NCBI GenBank assembly: GCA_022821495.1
Contig: JAJEDN010000026.1
Location: forward strand, 1 to 64,000
Source: Candidatus Poribacteria bacterium
GTDB lineage: Bacteria > Poribacteria > WGA-4E > WGA-3G
DNA length: 64,000 nucleotides
Direction: 5' to 3'
Shown here: positions 8,245-16,669 of the stretch, piece after piece
How the letters are laid out: each line of letters begins with the position of its first letter
How positions within the stretch are numbered: position 1 is the stretch's first letter
Made by a program: the position numbers and the translations under genes
The notes under the pieces: generated by a model
Told to the model about the DNA's origin: nothing
Databases searched by the model: none
Seen by the model: only the letters and a program-made list of their open reading frames with translations

Positions 8245-8544
8245 ATGCATATCGCGAAACTATCGCTGATTTGTTTTGTTGCCTTTGCCTTCATACTCGG
8301 TTGTGGGCTGTTCGGTGAACAAATCCAAGAAGTAACACTTGACGTGACCGGAATGACGTGAGGTAGTTGTACCAGTACGGTGCAGGAAGCACTCAAAAAC
8401 GTTGCCGGTGTCTCTGAGGTGGTCAGTGTTTCTTCGGACAGCAACACAGCTGTGGTGAAGATCCAAAAAGGTAAAGTCAAGACAGATGAGTTGATTAAGG
8501 CTGTTGAAGCGGATTCACGCTTCAAGGCAACGGTTGCGAATTAG
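8245..8544 (+). CDS. HMA-domain selenoprotein lipoprotein (first copy)
   Basis: Reading TGA at 8359-8361 as selenocysteine gives a 99-residue protein. Residues 1-20 form a lipoprotein signal ending I-L-G-C (C20). The rest is a heavy-metal-associated ferredoxin-like domain in which the usual G-M-T-C-x-x-C metal site reads G-M-T-U-G-S-C (U39, C42). The frame continues without interruption through V-Q-E-A-L and V-E-A-D to TAG. HMA domains carry Cu, Zn, Cd or Hg; a selenolate would bind soft metals more tightly. The next gene encodes a near-identical domain with the same UGA. A terminator hairpin lies between them. Expression requires Sec machinery, which is not in this window. Confidence 0.85.
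8362..8393 (+). promoter_or_regulatory. Candidate bacterial SECIS, HMA selenoprotein 1
   Basis: After 17 bases beyond the UGA, GGTGC (8379-8383) pairs with GCACT (8389-8393), one G-U pair included, around the loop AGGAA. Position, size and G-bearing loop fit a SelB-binding SECIS. The same stem and spacing recur in the second copy. Confidence 0.55.
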
Positions 8545-8552
8545 TAGAACAG

Positions 8553-8577
8553 AAAGGGCGGATTCATCCGCCCTTTT
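8553..8577 (+). terminator. Terminator between the two HMA selenoprotein genes
   Basis: AAAGGGCGGAT (8553-8563) pairs with ATCCGCCCTTT (8566-8576), ending in a short T run. It suggests the two selenoprotein genes are at least partly separate transcripts. Confidence 0.65.
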
Positions 8578-8637
8578 CACATGAGTTGAACGGACGCGAT
8601 TAGAAAATCGCTCTTAATAAGTAAGGGGAATAAGCTT

Positions 8638-9012
8638 ATGCGTCATTTAAACGTGAGCATGCTATTTGTCTGCTTTGCAGCGCTATTATTTATTTTTGCT
8701 TGTGCGGACACGTCAAAGAAACCAGCAGAAGCACCAAGTCAAACGGCAGAAGAAACGAAAGAAACACCAACCCAAGCCACAGAAACAGTCATTGAAGAAG
8801 TGACGCTGGCTGTGACAGGGATGACGTGAGGCGGGTGTACCAGCGCAGTGCAGGATGCACTCAGCAAGGTCAGCGGTGTTTCTGAAGTCGTCAGTGTTTC
8901 TATGAATGAGAATAAGGCTGTCGTGAAAGTTGAGAAGGGCAAAGTTACAACAGACGCTTTGGTTAAGGCTGTTGAAGCGGACCCGCGCTTTAAGGCAACC
9001 GTCGCTAACTAA
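8638..9012 (+). CDS. HMA-domain selenoprotein lipoprotein (second copy)
   Basis: With TGA at 8827-8829 read as selenocysteine the product is 124 residues. A lipoprotein signal ends F-I-F-A-C (C22), a Thr/Glu/Pro-rich linker spans about 23-53, and an HMA domain follows with G-M-T-U-G-G-C (U64, C67). The domain is nearly the same as the first copy from E-V-T-L to the final K-A-T-V-A-N. The linker would hold the metal site away from the membrane. A SECIS-like hairpin of identical spacing follows the UGA. Duplication with both UGA codons kept argues against nonsense mutation. Confidence 0.85.
8830..8861 (+). promoter_or_regulatory. Candidate bacterial SECIS, HMA selenoprotein 2
   Basis: AGTGC (8847-8851) pairs with GCACT (8857-8861) around AGGAT, beginning 17 bases after the UGA. 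It matches the first copy's hairpin in spacing and loop, with a perfect stem here. Confidence 0.55.
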
Positions 9013-9042
9013 AAATTTTAGGTTATGTAGGTGTAGATTGAG

Positions 9043-9540
9043 ATGCGCCAATTAAATCGATTCTTTCTCTGTTTTTTCGTCGTGTCATCTGTTTTTATGT
9101 TCGGGTGCACTTCGGAAGAAATGGGTAAAACGGGTTTCGACATCACATTGTCAGTTACCGGAATGACGCGTTTTACCTCTACATTCAGTGTCATGAAGTC
9201 GCTGGAGAAGATAGACACCGTGGTCGTTGATGATGCTGCCTTCAAAGTAACGACCGCCGTGTTTCCATTTGGCAAAATTAGCAACGAAACCGACGACGCT
9301 GTTTTAGAGAATAAGATCGGGTGGCGTTTCAAACCTGATGAACCCAAGTATTTTCGTGTTAGGTTACAGGCAGTCGCTGGTGCCGATCCCGCGAACGGTG
9401 TTAATGAGGCTATCTCTACGCGTGTAAAAACGGCGTTAATTGAGGCAGTTGAAAGCGTGGGGTTTGAGGCGAGCGTAGAAAGTATGGAAGTTAGCGAAGC
9501 AACAACATACCGCATCCATAGACTTGGGCTCAATAAATAA
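9043..9540 (+). CDS. HMA-like lipoprotein lacking the metal-site residues
   Basis: The 165-residue protein has a lipoprotein signal ending F-M-F-G-C (C22). Residues 34-46 read T-L-S-V-T-G-M-T-R-F-T-S, aligning with the selenoproteins just upstream, but the U-x-x-C positions are occupied by R and T. The rest diverges into a longer charged domain of unknown function. It starts 30 bases after the second HMA selenoprotein, so all three probably form a family that arose by tandem duplication. It may be a partner subunit or a diverged paralogue; metal binding at the usual site is unlikely. A strong terminator follows. Confidence 0.7.
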   Translation: MRQLNRFFLCFFVVSSVFMFGCTSEEMGKTGFDITLSVTGMTRFTSTFSVMKSLEKIDTVVVDDAAFKVTTAVFPFGKISNETDDAVLENKIGWRFKPDEPKYFRVRLQAVAGADPANGVNEAISTRVKTALIEAVESVGFEASVESMEVSEATTYRIHRLGLNK

Positions 9541-9584
9541 TATGCGGTTGCTATCTGCTCACAAGACTTGTCCCGAATGATCGT

Positions 9585-9618
9585 ATGGCGAGGTATGAAA
9601 ACCTCGCCATTTCTTTTT
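9585..9618 (+). terminator. Strong terminator after HMA cluster
   Basis: ATGGCGAGGT (9585-9594) pairs with ACCTCGCCAT (9601-9610) with a six-base loop, followed by TTCTTTTT. It closes the HMA gene cluster and faces the convergent PhyH gene. Confidence 0.8.
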
Positions 9619-9657
9619 CGCGGGTGAAGGTGAAATACAGGAAGACCGACATCTAAC

Positions 9658-10518
9658 CTACTGCTTCTTGGCGTAGAGCGGATTGTCAAGTAGCGATTGC
9701 ACTTCGTAGATCGAGCCTTTTAGTTCGGCATAAGGCTCTGGCATACGCACAGGGGCTGCTACCATACGCGGTTGATTCGTCGGTTCGCCGCGGATGATCA
9801 AGTCGTTGAAAGTATCCCAATCCGGGATGCCTTTTAGGGGCCAGGCATCTACCGCGCAATACTGGAAGAGAAGTAAACGTCGCGATTTGTCAGAAGTGTT
9901 CGGGGCAGAGCCGTGTAACGCTCTGACATGATGGATTGTAATCCCACCTGCCTTCAACTCAACAGGCACAGCACCTTCTGGTGTAAACTCAGGATCCGTC
10001 ACTGCGCCGATAAAAGCACCATTTTGGTGATGATCCAACGTCGGACCTTTGTGAGAACCGGGAATTATCATCAACGCGCCGTTCTCCACAGTCATATCAT
10101 CAATCACGATACCGACCGCGAGTAGGTCGTCATTCGTGTGCGGATAAAACGCCCAATCCTGATGCCATTCAACCGGACTTCCGAACTCAGGATATTTCAT
10201 ATTCAATTTATGCCCATTATATCGAACGCCGGATCCGATAAGTTGCTCTACTATATCCAGTACTTTAGGGTGCCGTAAGGTTTGGTCGTAGACGGTATGG
10301 TAGAGTGCTGGACTTTTGATGCGTCGCACGCGCGGGTTCGCGGCAGTATGCCCGGGTTCCAGATCAAAGATATCAGTATGTTCGGTAACCTCTCTCGATT
10401 TCTCAACGAATTCATCAGTGACTCGCTGAAGATCCGCGACTTCTTCTGCCGTTAGGACCGCCTCAACACCGATATAACCGTTTTCCTCATAAAAATCACA
10501 CTGTTCTTGCGTGAGCAT
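9658..10518 (-). CDS. Phytanoyl-CoA dioxygenase (PhyH) family protein
   Basis: The 286-residue protein is a second Fe(II)/2-oxoglutarate oxygenase, only distantly like the one at 4858. Iron ligands are visible in E-W-H-Q-D-W (H119, D121) and in A-L-H-G-S (H202), with the 2-oxoglutarate arginine in S-R-R-L-L (about 213). The E-N-G-Y-I-G N-terminal helix is also typical. The start has a GGAGGAG ribosome site. It is followed at a distance by a glycosyltransferase on the same strand but with no sign of coupling. Substrate unknown. Confidence 0.9.
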   Translation of the reverse strand: MLTQEQCDFYEENGYIGVEAVLTAEEVADLQRVTDEFVEKSREVTEHTDIFDLEPGHTAANPRVRRIKSPALYHTVYDQTLRHPKVLDIVEQLIGSGVRYNGHKLNMKYPEFGSPVEWHQDWAFYPHTNDDLLAVGIVIDDMTVENGALMIIPGSHKGPTLDHHQNGAFIGAVTDPEFTPEGAVPVELKAGGITIHHVRALHGSAPNTSDKSRRLLLFQYCAVDAWPLKGIPDWDTFNDLIIRGEPTNQPRMVAAPVRMPEPYAELKGSIYEVQSLLDNPLYAKKQ

Positions 10519-10575
10519 TGTTCCACTCCTCCTGGCGAAATGATGTTGTTATTATACACCAATGCGTTAAAAATA

Positions 10576-11676
10576 TCAACCCGCGATTAATAATTTTTCA
10601 TACACGCTTTGTACCTGTCGGACATGCGTTTCAACGCCGAACGCTGCCTCGGCGTATTTCCTGGCACGTTGCCCCATAGATAAACTTCGGGTTGGGTCAT
10701 TGGCGAGTTCAATAATTTGGTTAGCGATTTCGTCTATTGGCTCTGAAGGAAAAATGTATCCCGTTATACCGTGAGCAATCATATCAGCAGTGCTGCCGAT
10801 TGGCGTGCCTATCACAGGCTTACCAACCGCCATTGCCTCCGCAATGACACTTCCCGCCGAAAGGGTTACGAGGAGATCGAGTTCTTGCATTGCATTCGGC
10901 ATATCCGTGCGGTGTCCCGCGAAATGGACGATCTCTTGTAACTGATGTCTGGTTACTAACCGGCGGACTTTCTGTTCATAGGTACGATGTTCAGGTGTAT
11001 CCAGTGCGGCACCGATAATATGAAATCTGACCTTTTTGCACTGCGCAGCGACCTTGGCGGCTATCTCAACAAAGGCTTTTTGGCGTTTGAAGGGTTCAAT
11101 TCTCCCTACGATGCCGACAATATACGCTTCCGAGGTTGCTGTTATAGGAGACGGTTGAAAGACCGACAGATCGACACAATTCAGTATAACATCAATTTTC
11201 CGAGCATCAATCCCGGCTTGGAGCAGTGGCATTTTGCTTTGCTCCGAGATAGCGATGATGCTGTCCATTCGGTCGAACTTGTACTTTCGGACCTGCGTAG
11301 GTGTAAGAAGATTCCGAGCGTGTGAAACAATAGGGATTTTCAACTTTTTTCTTAGATACCATAGATACGGGTTAAACCACGAATCAGAGGTATGGACGAG
11401 GTGCGTATTATGTGTCTCGGCAAGTGTAGCTAATTTTCTGGCGGCACTGTACCTCGCTATCAACGATTTTGTTTTTCGCCAAGGTGGGAGATCAAGAATC
11501 GACACCGGAATATCAGCAGCCCTCAAGTATTCGGCGAAAATACCATCATCCGGACAGACAACAAAGGGATAATAATGTGCGCGATCAATATTTGTGACGA
11601 GATAAGCGAGTTGTTTTTCACCTCCACCGATGCTCGAACCACAATGGCTGAGGTAAAGTATCAATTTTTTGTCCAT
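10576..11676 (-). CDS. GT4-family glycosyltransferase
   Basis: The 366-residue protein is a GT-B glycosyltransferase. The N-terminal domain begins with a glycine-rich S-S-I-G-G-G-E-K-Q-L loop. The C-terminal domain has G-I-V-G-R-I-E-P-F-K-R-Q and the family-4 nucleotide-sugar site A-M-A-V-G-K-P-V-I-G-T followed by G-S-T-A-D-M-I, where the E-x7-E motif glutamates would lie near A-E-A-M. It likely adds a sugar to a polysaccharide, lipid or metabolite. No membrane segment or sugar cluster surrounds it, so the acceptor is unknown. Confidence 0.9.
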   Translation of the reverse strand: MDKKLILYLSHCGSSIGGGEKQLAYLVTNIDRAHYYPFVVCPDDGIFAEYLRAADIPVSILDLPPWRKTKSLIARYSAARKLATLAETHNTHLVHTSDSWFNPYLWYLRKKLKIPIVSHARNLLTPTQVRKYKFDRMDSIIAISEQSKMPLLQAGIDARKIDVILNCVDLSVFQPSPITATSEAYIVGIVGRIEPFKRQKAFVEIAAKVAAQCKKVRFHIIGAALDTPEHRTYEQKVRRLVTRHQLQEIVHFAGHRTDMPNAMQELDLLVTLSAGSVIAEAMAVGKPVIGTPIGSTADMIAHGITGYIFPSEPIDEIANQIIELANDPTRSLSMGQRARKYAEAAFGVETHVRQVQSVYEKLLIAG

Positions 11677-11734
11677 GCGCCCGCCTGCCCATCATACGAG
11701 TTAGTTCTCAGTCGCGAGTTGCGTAACCAACAAA

Positions 11735-12730
11735 TTAGACAGGAAAATCAAGCTTCTGATCTCGGAAAACCTGACTCACCGATCGGCGTTGATGTACCCT
11801 CAATATGGCTTGAGAAAGGAGTGGCGCGATAGAAAGCACCTTAATTTTTCCATCCAACTGTTTTTCGGCTGGTACTGGAATCGTATTGGTGGTGACCACT
11901 TCACGAATTGACGGGTGGTCAAGACGCTCCAACGCCGGACCGACCAATATAGGGTGTGCAATACTCACATAAGCGGGTGCTGCGCCAGCCTCTGCTAATG
12001 CCATGGCTTGTTGGCGAATTGTCCCGCCCGTTTGTATTTCATCGTCGGTAATAATTGGCGTTTTACCTTTGACATCTCCAACAAGTTCAACGAATTTAAT
12101 GCTCTGTCCATCAACACCGGTGCGTCGTTTGTGCATGATGGCTAACGGAAGTCCAAGCATGTCGGCGTATTTCTCTGCTAACTTGGCGCGCCCTGCATCA
12201 GGCGCGACAATTACGCCGTCTTCAACTTGCTTCTCGCGGAAGTAATTGACCAAAGTCGTCACGGCAGTCAGATGATCCATGGGGATATCAAAAAAGCCTT
12301 GTATTTGTGGAACGTGAAGATCAATAGCCATGACCCGACTTGCACCTGCAGTTGTCAATAAATCGGCTACGAGTTTCGCGCTAATCGGTTCGCGTCCTGT
12401 TGTCTTATGATCTTGACGGGAATATCCAAAATACGGAATGATAGCGGTAATCTGTCGGGCTGATGCCCGCTTCATCGCGTCAATCGTGATGAGCAGTTCC
12501 ATCAGGTTTTCGTTGGCAGGTTGACTTGTTGGCTGAACGATATAGATATCGGTGCCGCGGATACTTTCCTCAATCTGAACGCGAGTTTCAAGGTTGGGAA
12601 ACGGACCGATTGTAATTTTACCGAGTTCAACACCTAAAATCGCAGCGATTTCTTTTGCTAATGCCGGGTTCGCACTCCCCGCGAATAGCCTGAAATCCCC
12701 GCTAACTTGCTGGTCAATCGGTGTGGACAT
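11735..12730 (-). CDS. prs: Ribose-phosphate pyrophosphokinase
   Basis: This 331-residue enzyme makes PRPP from ribose 5-phosphate and ATP for nucleotide, His and Trp synthesis. It has the N-terminal R-L-F-A-G-S strand, the F-P-N-L-E-T-R region in place of the more usual F-x-D-G-E, the ATP-binding Y-F-G-Y-S-R-Q-D-H loop with the R-E-P-I-S-A-K-L flexible segment, and the PRPP motif T-D-D-E-I-Q-T-G-G-T-I. Length is slightly above the usual 315. A GGAGG site lies seven bases before the ATG. The PRPP loop differs somewhat from textbook sequences but the fold is clear. Confidence 0.92.
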   Translation of the reverse strand: MSTPIDQQVSGDFRLFAGSANPALAKEIAAILGVELGKITIGPFPNLETRVQIEESIRGTDIYIVQPTSQPANENLMELLITIDAMKRASARQITAIIPYFGYSRQDHKTTGREPISAKLVADLLTTAGASRVMAIDLHVPQIQGFFDIPMDHLTAVTTLVNYFREKQVEDGVIVAPDAGRAKLAEKYADMLGLPLAIMHKRRTGVDGQSIKFVELVGDVKGKTPIITDDEIQTGGTIRQQAMALAEAGAAPAYVSIAHPILVGPALERLDHPSIREVVTTNTIPVPAEKQLDGKIKVLSIAPLLSQAILRVHQRRSVSQVFRDQKLDFPV

Positions 12731-12810
12731 GCTAAAACCTCCTTAGACCGAGTTAATCTTATTCACCATAAATTGTGAATCGTGTACATGTCTGTCGGAC
12801 TGTATGTATT

Positions 12811-13131
12811 TTATATAATGGCCGCTATAAAAATCATCCATAAGCACATAAGAGCAAACGGAATAATGAGACCAATTATGGACTGGCGTAGTTGAATGCT
12901 TCGACTTTTCGCTCTGTAACTATCCGTATACAAGGCTGCGTCTTCAGGTGATTTCCCAAGGAGCCGCGAAGCAGGTGGTGCTGGTTCATAGACAGAAGCA
13001 ATAAGGACCCCGAGTATATTTCCGAGAAAACCGATGAAAAACCATGTAACCTTCTTGGCATCGGATTCCGCGTCTTGTTCAGCTGTCAAATGGGTGCTTG
13101 CTGGAACAGGGGACTGTTGAGAGTTATCCAT
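12811..13131 (-). CDS. Small two-helix membrane protein
   Basis: The 106-residue product has a hydrophilic N-terminus, a hydrophobic helix at about 30-50 (W-F-F-I-G-F-L-G-N) and a second at about 83-105 ending at the C-terminus. The loop between them is charged. I do not recognise the family. A GAAGGAACC site precedes the ATG, and it lies between gpmI and prs on the same strand, so it may be co-transcribed with them. Confidence 0.6.
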   Translation of the reverse strand: MDNSQQSPVPASTHLTAEQDAESDAKKVTWFFIGFLGNILGVLIASVYEPAPPASRLLGKSPEDAALYTDSYRAKSRSIQLRQSIIGLIIPFALMCLWMIFIAAII

Positions 13132-13175
13132 TTTAGGTTCCTTCTATGTAGGTTAGGGATGTTTAACTTTTGTCC

Positions 13176-14798
13176 TTAAGAAATTAGGGATTCGCCTGTC
13201 ATTTCAGCGGGCTGTTCTAAACCGAGAAGATGGAGTGCTGTCGGTGCGATGTCTGCAAGTCGCCCACCTTCACGGAGCGGTTGCCCCTTACGTTGATTAT
13301 CAACAACAATAAGATCTACATCATAGGTCGTGTGCGCGGTGTGGATGCCTCCGGTTTCCGGGTCAATCATCTGTTCACAGTTCCCGTGGTCAGCGGTGAC
13401 AATGAGGGCACCGTCCTTTTTAAGCACAGCATCAACGATTCTCCCGACACCGGTGTCAACCGCTTCAACGGCTTTGATAGCAGCTGGAAGCGAACCTGTA
13501 TGCCCTACCATGTCGCCGTTGGCATAGTTTAGCACTATCAGATCATATTTGTCGGAGCCGATCCGACGCAGCATCTCTGCGGTTACACCGGGAGCCGACA
13601 TTTCGGGTTTCTGGTCGTAGGTCGTTACATGGCGTGGAGAAGCAATAATCTGTCGATCTTCGCCTGGGTATGGTTCATCGCGATAGTCGTTGAAGAAAAA
13701 GGTAACATGCGGAAATTTCTCGGTTTCTGCACATCGGAATTGTGTCAAACCAGCATCGCTTACATAAGCACCGAGCGTATTCTGCATTTTGGGCGGTTTT
13801 TTGACAGCTGCTTCAACTGGCATTCCTTGCTCATACTCAGTCATTGTAACAAACTTAACGTCAGGTTTGCAATTCCGTTTAAAACCCATCTGTCGCGTGA
13901 CGCCGTCTTTTCCTTCCGCTTCAAACGGAAATTCGTCCAAGCAAAAGGCTTTCGTAAGTTCGCGGGGTCGGTCACCTCGGAAGTTATAGAAGACAACGGC
14001 ATCTCCGTCCGCGATCCGAGGAAGCGGTTCACCGTCAGTACCCAGCACTACAGATGGACGGACAAACTCGTCACCTTTACGGTTGGTGTCATCTGGATTG
14101 TCATAGTAGTCTTGATAAGCATCTGCGGCAGCAGCGACACAACTGCCAACACCTTCGGTTAAGAGACGATATGCGACCTCAACACGTTCCCATCGGTCAT
14201 CCCGATCCATGGCATAGTAGCGTCCTACAACGGAGGCTATTTGACCGATCCCTATCTCTTTCAACTTCGCTTCAATTTGCTCACAGAATTGGATACCGAG
14301 GTCGGGTTGGCAGTCGCGTCCATCGCTGAAATTGTGAATTAGGACTTGATGAGCCTTAAGTCCATTCGTCTTGGCGAGTGTCAGAAGCCCATAAAGGTGC
14401 CCCAGCGAACTGTGAACGCCAGCATCGCTTGCCAATCCCATGAGATGGAGATGCGTTCCGTGTTTTTTGACATGCTCGATCGCATTTAAAAGTACTTCGT
14501 TCTGGGCAAACTCACCGGATTGGATCATGGTGCTGATACGGAGGAGTTCCTGATTCACGATACGTCCCGCGCCGATGTTCTGATGCCCGACTTCGCTGTT
14601 GCCGATGACCCCCGCGGGTAGACCGACATCTTCGCCTGAAGTATGGATTTGAACGTATGGATAGTTCTGCCGCAACCAATCATCTACGGGTGTCTTTGCG
14701 AGGTGAACGGCGTTAGCGTTGTTAAATTCGGGGTACGGATTATTGCCCCAGCCGTCTCGAATGATAAGAACGACGGGGCGTTTCTGATGGGTTGCCAT
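13176..14798 (-). CDS. gpmI: 2,3-bisphosphoglycerate-independent phosphoglycerate mutase
   Basis: This 540-residue glycolytic enzyme interconverts 3- and 2-phosphoglycerate. The alkaline phosphatase-like metal site appears as I-R-D-G-W-G (D15), the phosphoserine nucleophile as G-N-S-E-V-G-H (S68), and late ligands as N-Y-A-N-G-D-M-V-G-H and T-A-D-H-G-N. The transferase insertion (about 85-310) contains H-N-F-S-D-G-R-D and F-Y-N-F-R-G-D-R. Length is slightly above the family norm. The AGGAAGGAA site supports the ATG at 14798. Confidence 0.95.
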   Translation of the reverse strand: MATHQKRPVVLIIRDGWGNNPYPEFNNANAVHLAKTPVDDWLRQNYPYVQIHTSGEDVGLPAGVIGNSEVGHQNIGAGRIVNQELLRISTMIQSGEFAQNEVLLNAIEHVKKHGTHLHLMGLASDAGVHSSLGHLYGLLTLAKTNGLKAHQVLIHNFSDGRDCQPDLGIQFCEQIEAKLKEIGIGQIASVVGRYYAMDRDDRWERVEVAYRLLTEGVGSCVAAAADAYQDYYDNPDDTNRKGDEFVRPSVVLGTDGEPLPRIADGDAVVFYNFRGDRPRELTKAFCLDEFPFEAEGKDGVTRQMGFKRNCKPDVKFVTMTEYEQGMPVEAAVKKPPKMQNTLGAYVSDAGLTQFRCAETEKFPHVTFFFNDYRDEPYPGEDRQIIASPRHVTTYDQKPEMSAPGVTAEMLRRIGSDKYDLIVLNYANGDMVGHTGSLPAAIKAVEAVDTGVGRIVDAVLKKDGALIVTADHGNCEQMIDPETGGIHTAHTTYDVDLIVVDNQRKGQPLREGGRLADIAPTALHLLGLEQPAEMTGESLIS

Positions 14799-14819
14799 GC
14801 AAATTCCTTCCTATTGCAT

Positions 14820-14915
14820 ATAGTTATCGGTTATCAGTTGTCAATTAAGAAACCTTTTGTGGCAGTTCCGTTTACCGTAGCTGCTATAGAAGGAAGCGAA
14901 GCGAACTGACAACTT
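14820..14915. repeat. Copy of dispersed GTTATCAGTT-type repeat
   Basis: This segment starts with TAGTTATCGGTTATCAGTT and ends with GCGAAGCGAACTGACAACTT. Related start and end strings occur at 57699-57836 and a partial start at 31681-31716. The ends are imperfect inverted repeats, suggesting a small non-coding mobile or REP-like element. Confidence 0.45.
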
Positions 14916-15494
14916 TTATGATGCATTGCGCACAACACGTCTGTAGATGGCACGCAAAGGCACCTCACATTCAATTGAAGGGAGTGATAGCACATCCTCA
15001 AGATGCTGAAAGGTATTGCGATTCCATTGCGTTTCTCGGCGGCAGTAGTGTTCAACACGCACGCTGTCTTGTGAAATAAGGATGTATTCTTGCAAGGACG
15101 CGAGCTGCTTATAGTACTCAAATTTCTCACCACAGTCATACGCCGCTGTTGAGGGTGATAGCACCTCTATGACAACAATTGGATTGAGGAGTGTGTCAAA
15201 AGTGTCATCCTCAAAACGCTGTTCACCACAGACAACAATAACATCTGGATAGAGGTAGGAGGCTGTTGGATCAGTTCTGACGCGCATATCGCCAGCGTAG
15301 ACTTCACACTCCCCTTCCATCAGTTGATTGCTAAGCTGAACTGTTACATCTACCGTGATACGATTGTGCCAGCGACTCGCCCCGGACATCGCAACTATTT
15401 TCCCATTGTGGTATTCGTTCTTAAAGGACTGCTTGCGTTCCCACGCGAGGTATTCTCCAGGAGTCAGATATGTTTGTGCTGGAAGAGTTGACAT
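14916..15494 (-). CDS. Uma2-family (DUF820) nuclease
   Basis: The protein is 192 residues from the ATG at 15494, chosen because GGAGG lies six bases upstream. A frame extending to 15542 has no such site. It belongs to the Uma2/DUF820 PD-(D/E)XK superfamily: E-Y-H-N-G-K-I near the N-terminus, Y-P-D-V-I-V-V (catalytic Asp), and I-V-V-I-E-V-L-S-P-S-T with the catalytic Glu. These are predicted nucleases, abundant in cyanobacteria and related lineages, with role unclear. It sits 37 bases beyond the LamG gene stop. A dispersed repeat follows its stop. Confidence 0.85.
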   Translation of the reverse strand: MSTLPAQTYLTPGEYLAWERKQSFKNEYHNGKIVAMSGASRWHNRITVDVTVQLSNQLMEGECEVYAGDMRVRTDPTASYLYPDVIVVCGEQRFEDDTFDTLLNPIVVIEVLSPSTAAYDCGEKFEYYKQLASLQEYILISQDSVRVEHYCRRETQWNRNTFQHLEDVLSLPSIECEVPLRAIYRRVVRNAS

Positions 15495-15531
15495 GCGTGC
15501 CTCCGCAATTTTTGTTTTTAGGGCGATTCTC

Positions 15532-16281
15532 TTATAACCCACCCTTTAATTTACTCCACGTTGTGGTAAGTTTTCCGCGGGCTTCAACGTCCTGAGGTGT
15601 TTCCATAACTTTTTGGATGTCGGCTTCACTCAACGTTTTTTCATAGAGTCGGACTTCGTCAATTTTGCCTGGGAAGAAATCGGTTGGTCTCCCGAAATCG
15701 TCGCCACCGATCCAGAGATCTAAAGCGGAGGGTGCGATTGGTACACCGTTGTCTGCTTCGCCTTCGAGTTTGCCGTTCACGTAGACCTTCATGGTCTTTC
15801 CGTCGAACGTTCCAGCAAAGTGATACCATTCGCCAATTTTCCAATCGGTTGTTTTGGATTCTGTAAAGGTGTTGTTCGGTTTGACGAGGAAATCGATGCT
15901 ATCCGCATTACCGAAGTCAAAAATAACAAAGATAGAGTCATTTTTAACCATTAAGCGGCGGCTGGTGAGTACATCGTTTGGACTGAACCATGCCATGAGC
16001 GTAATATTTTCCTCAATTGCGAAGGCGGCATCATCCGCGACAACGACATGGTCTTCCTCACCGTCAAATTCGAGTCCGGTCCCAAACTTTCCATCAATCC
16101 ACTTGGGATTTCCGTTAAATTCTCCGTCATGTCTATTGCCAGTGACATCTTCGGCTTTTTTTCCGTCGCCTTCATCAAAGGGCCAGTAGGCGACGAGTCC
16201 GTCTTCTGCGACGTTGGCGATGCTGAGGCTGGGAATGGTGAGGAATGCACACAACAACAATACAAAGGTAACTTTGGGCAT
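15532..16281 (-). CDS. Secreted LamG-domain protein with C-terminal TTW motif
   Basis: The 249-residue protein has a signal peptide ending near S-L-S-I-A (about 22) and one LamG domain with A-Y-W-P-F-D-E-G-D-G, W-Y-H-F-A-G-T-F and K-I-D-E-V-R-L-Y-E-K. It ends R-G-K-L-T-T-T-W-S-K-L-K-G-G-L, a Ser variant of the T-T-W-G motif found on other secreted proteins here. AGGAG precedes the ATG. It resembles the LamG proteins at 174 and 5783 in length and layout, so the three are likely paralogues. Ligand unknown. Confidence 0.85.
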   Translation of the reverse strand: MPKVTFVLLLCAFLTIPSLSIANVAEDGLVAYWPFDEGDGKKAEDVTGNRHDGEFNGNPKWIDGKFGTGLEFDGEEDHVVVADDAAFAIEENITLMAWFSPNDVLTSRRLMVKNDSIFVIFDFGNADSIDFLVKPNNTFTESKTTDWKIGEWYHFAGTFDGKTMKVYVNGKLEGEADNGVPIAPSALDLWIGGDDFGRPTDFFPGKIDEVRLYEKTLSEADIQKVMETPQDVEARGKLTTTWSKLKGGL

Positions 16282-16447
16282 TGCGATTTCTCCTATGTAA
16301 GCGCGAAATTTTAGATTTGTATCTTGGGGATTTATTGTTAATATTATAACACATTTTTGGAAATGAAATATATAAAAAATATTGTCTGAATCAGGATTCG
16401 CAAGATTATAGGATGGCCAGGATGAGGAGATGTTGAAAACTTATGTT

Positions 16448-16669
16448 CTATTTCAATATCACGATCTGCTGTGTCGCGGAAAAGTCCCCTGCTACGAACT
16501 GTAAAAAATAGACACCACTTGACACAAACTCGTCTATCTCATTCTGTCCATCATTGTTAATATCTGCCCTCGGGTCAGACGAGGGTTTCTGCCCAAGATT
16601 CTGTCCTACAAGCACAAAATCAAGGATGTTGACTGTCCCATCCTGATTGACATCGCCATTCAGTTCGGT
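16448..16669 (-). pseudogene. In-frame dockerin and sorting-like tail after UGA
   Basis: In the same frame as the upstream glycosidase, and separated only by its TGA (16670-16672), 73 further codons run to TAG. They encode a dockerin-like calcium repeat (N-G-D-V-N-Q-D-G-T-V-N-I-L-D-F, then D-I-N-N-D-G-Q-N-E-I-D-E-F) and a final S-G-V-Y-F segment ending I-V-I-L-K, as in C-terminal sorting domains. There is no start or ribosome site of its own. It is either a separated tail from a nonsense mutation or a read-through extension. The UGA context does not look like selenocysteine. Confidence 0.7.

Noticed and set aside
8359..8829. UGA reassigned to tryptophan or a general code change
   Set aside because: TGA ends ordinary genes such as the nucleotidyltransferase at 47882-47884 and nrnA at 39145, and the three recoded UGAs all sit at redox or metal cysteine positions.
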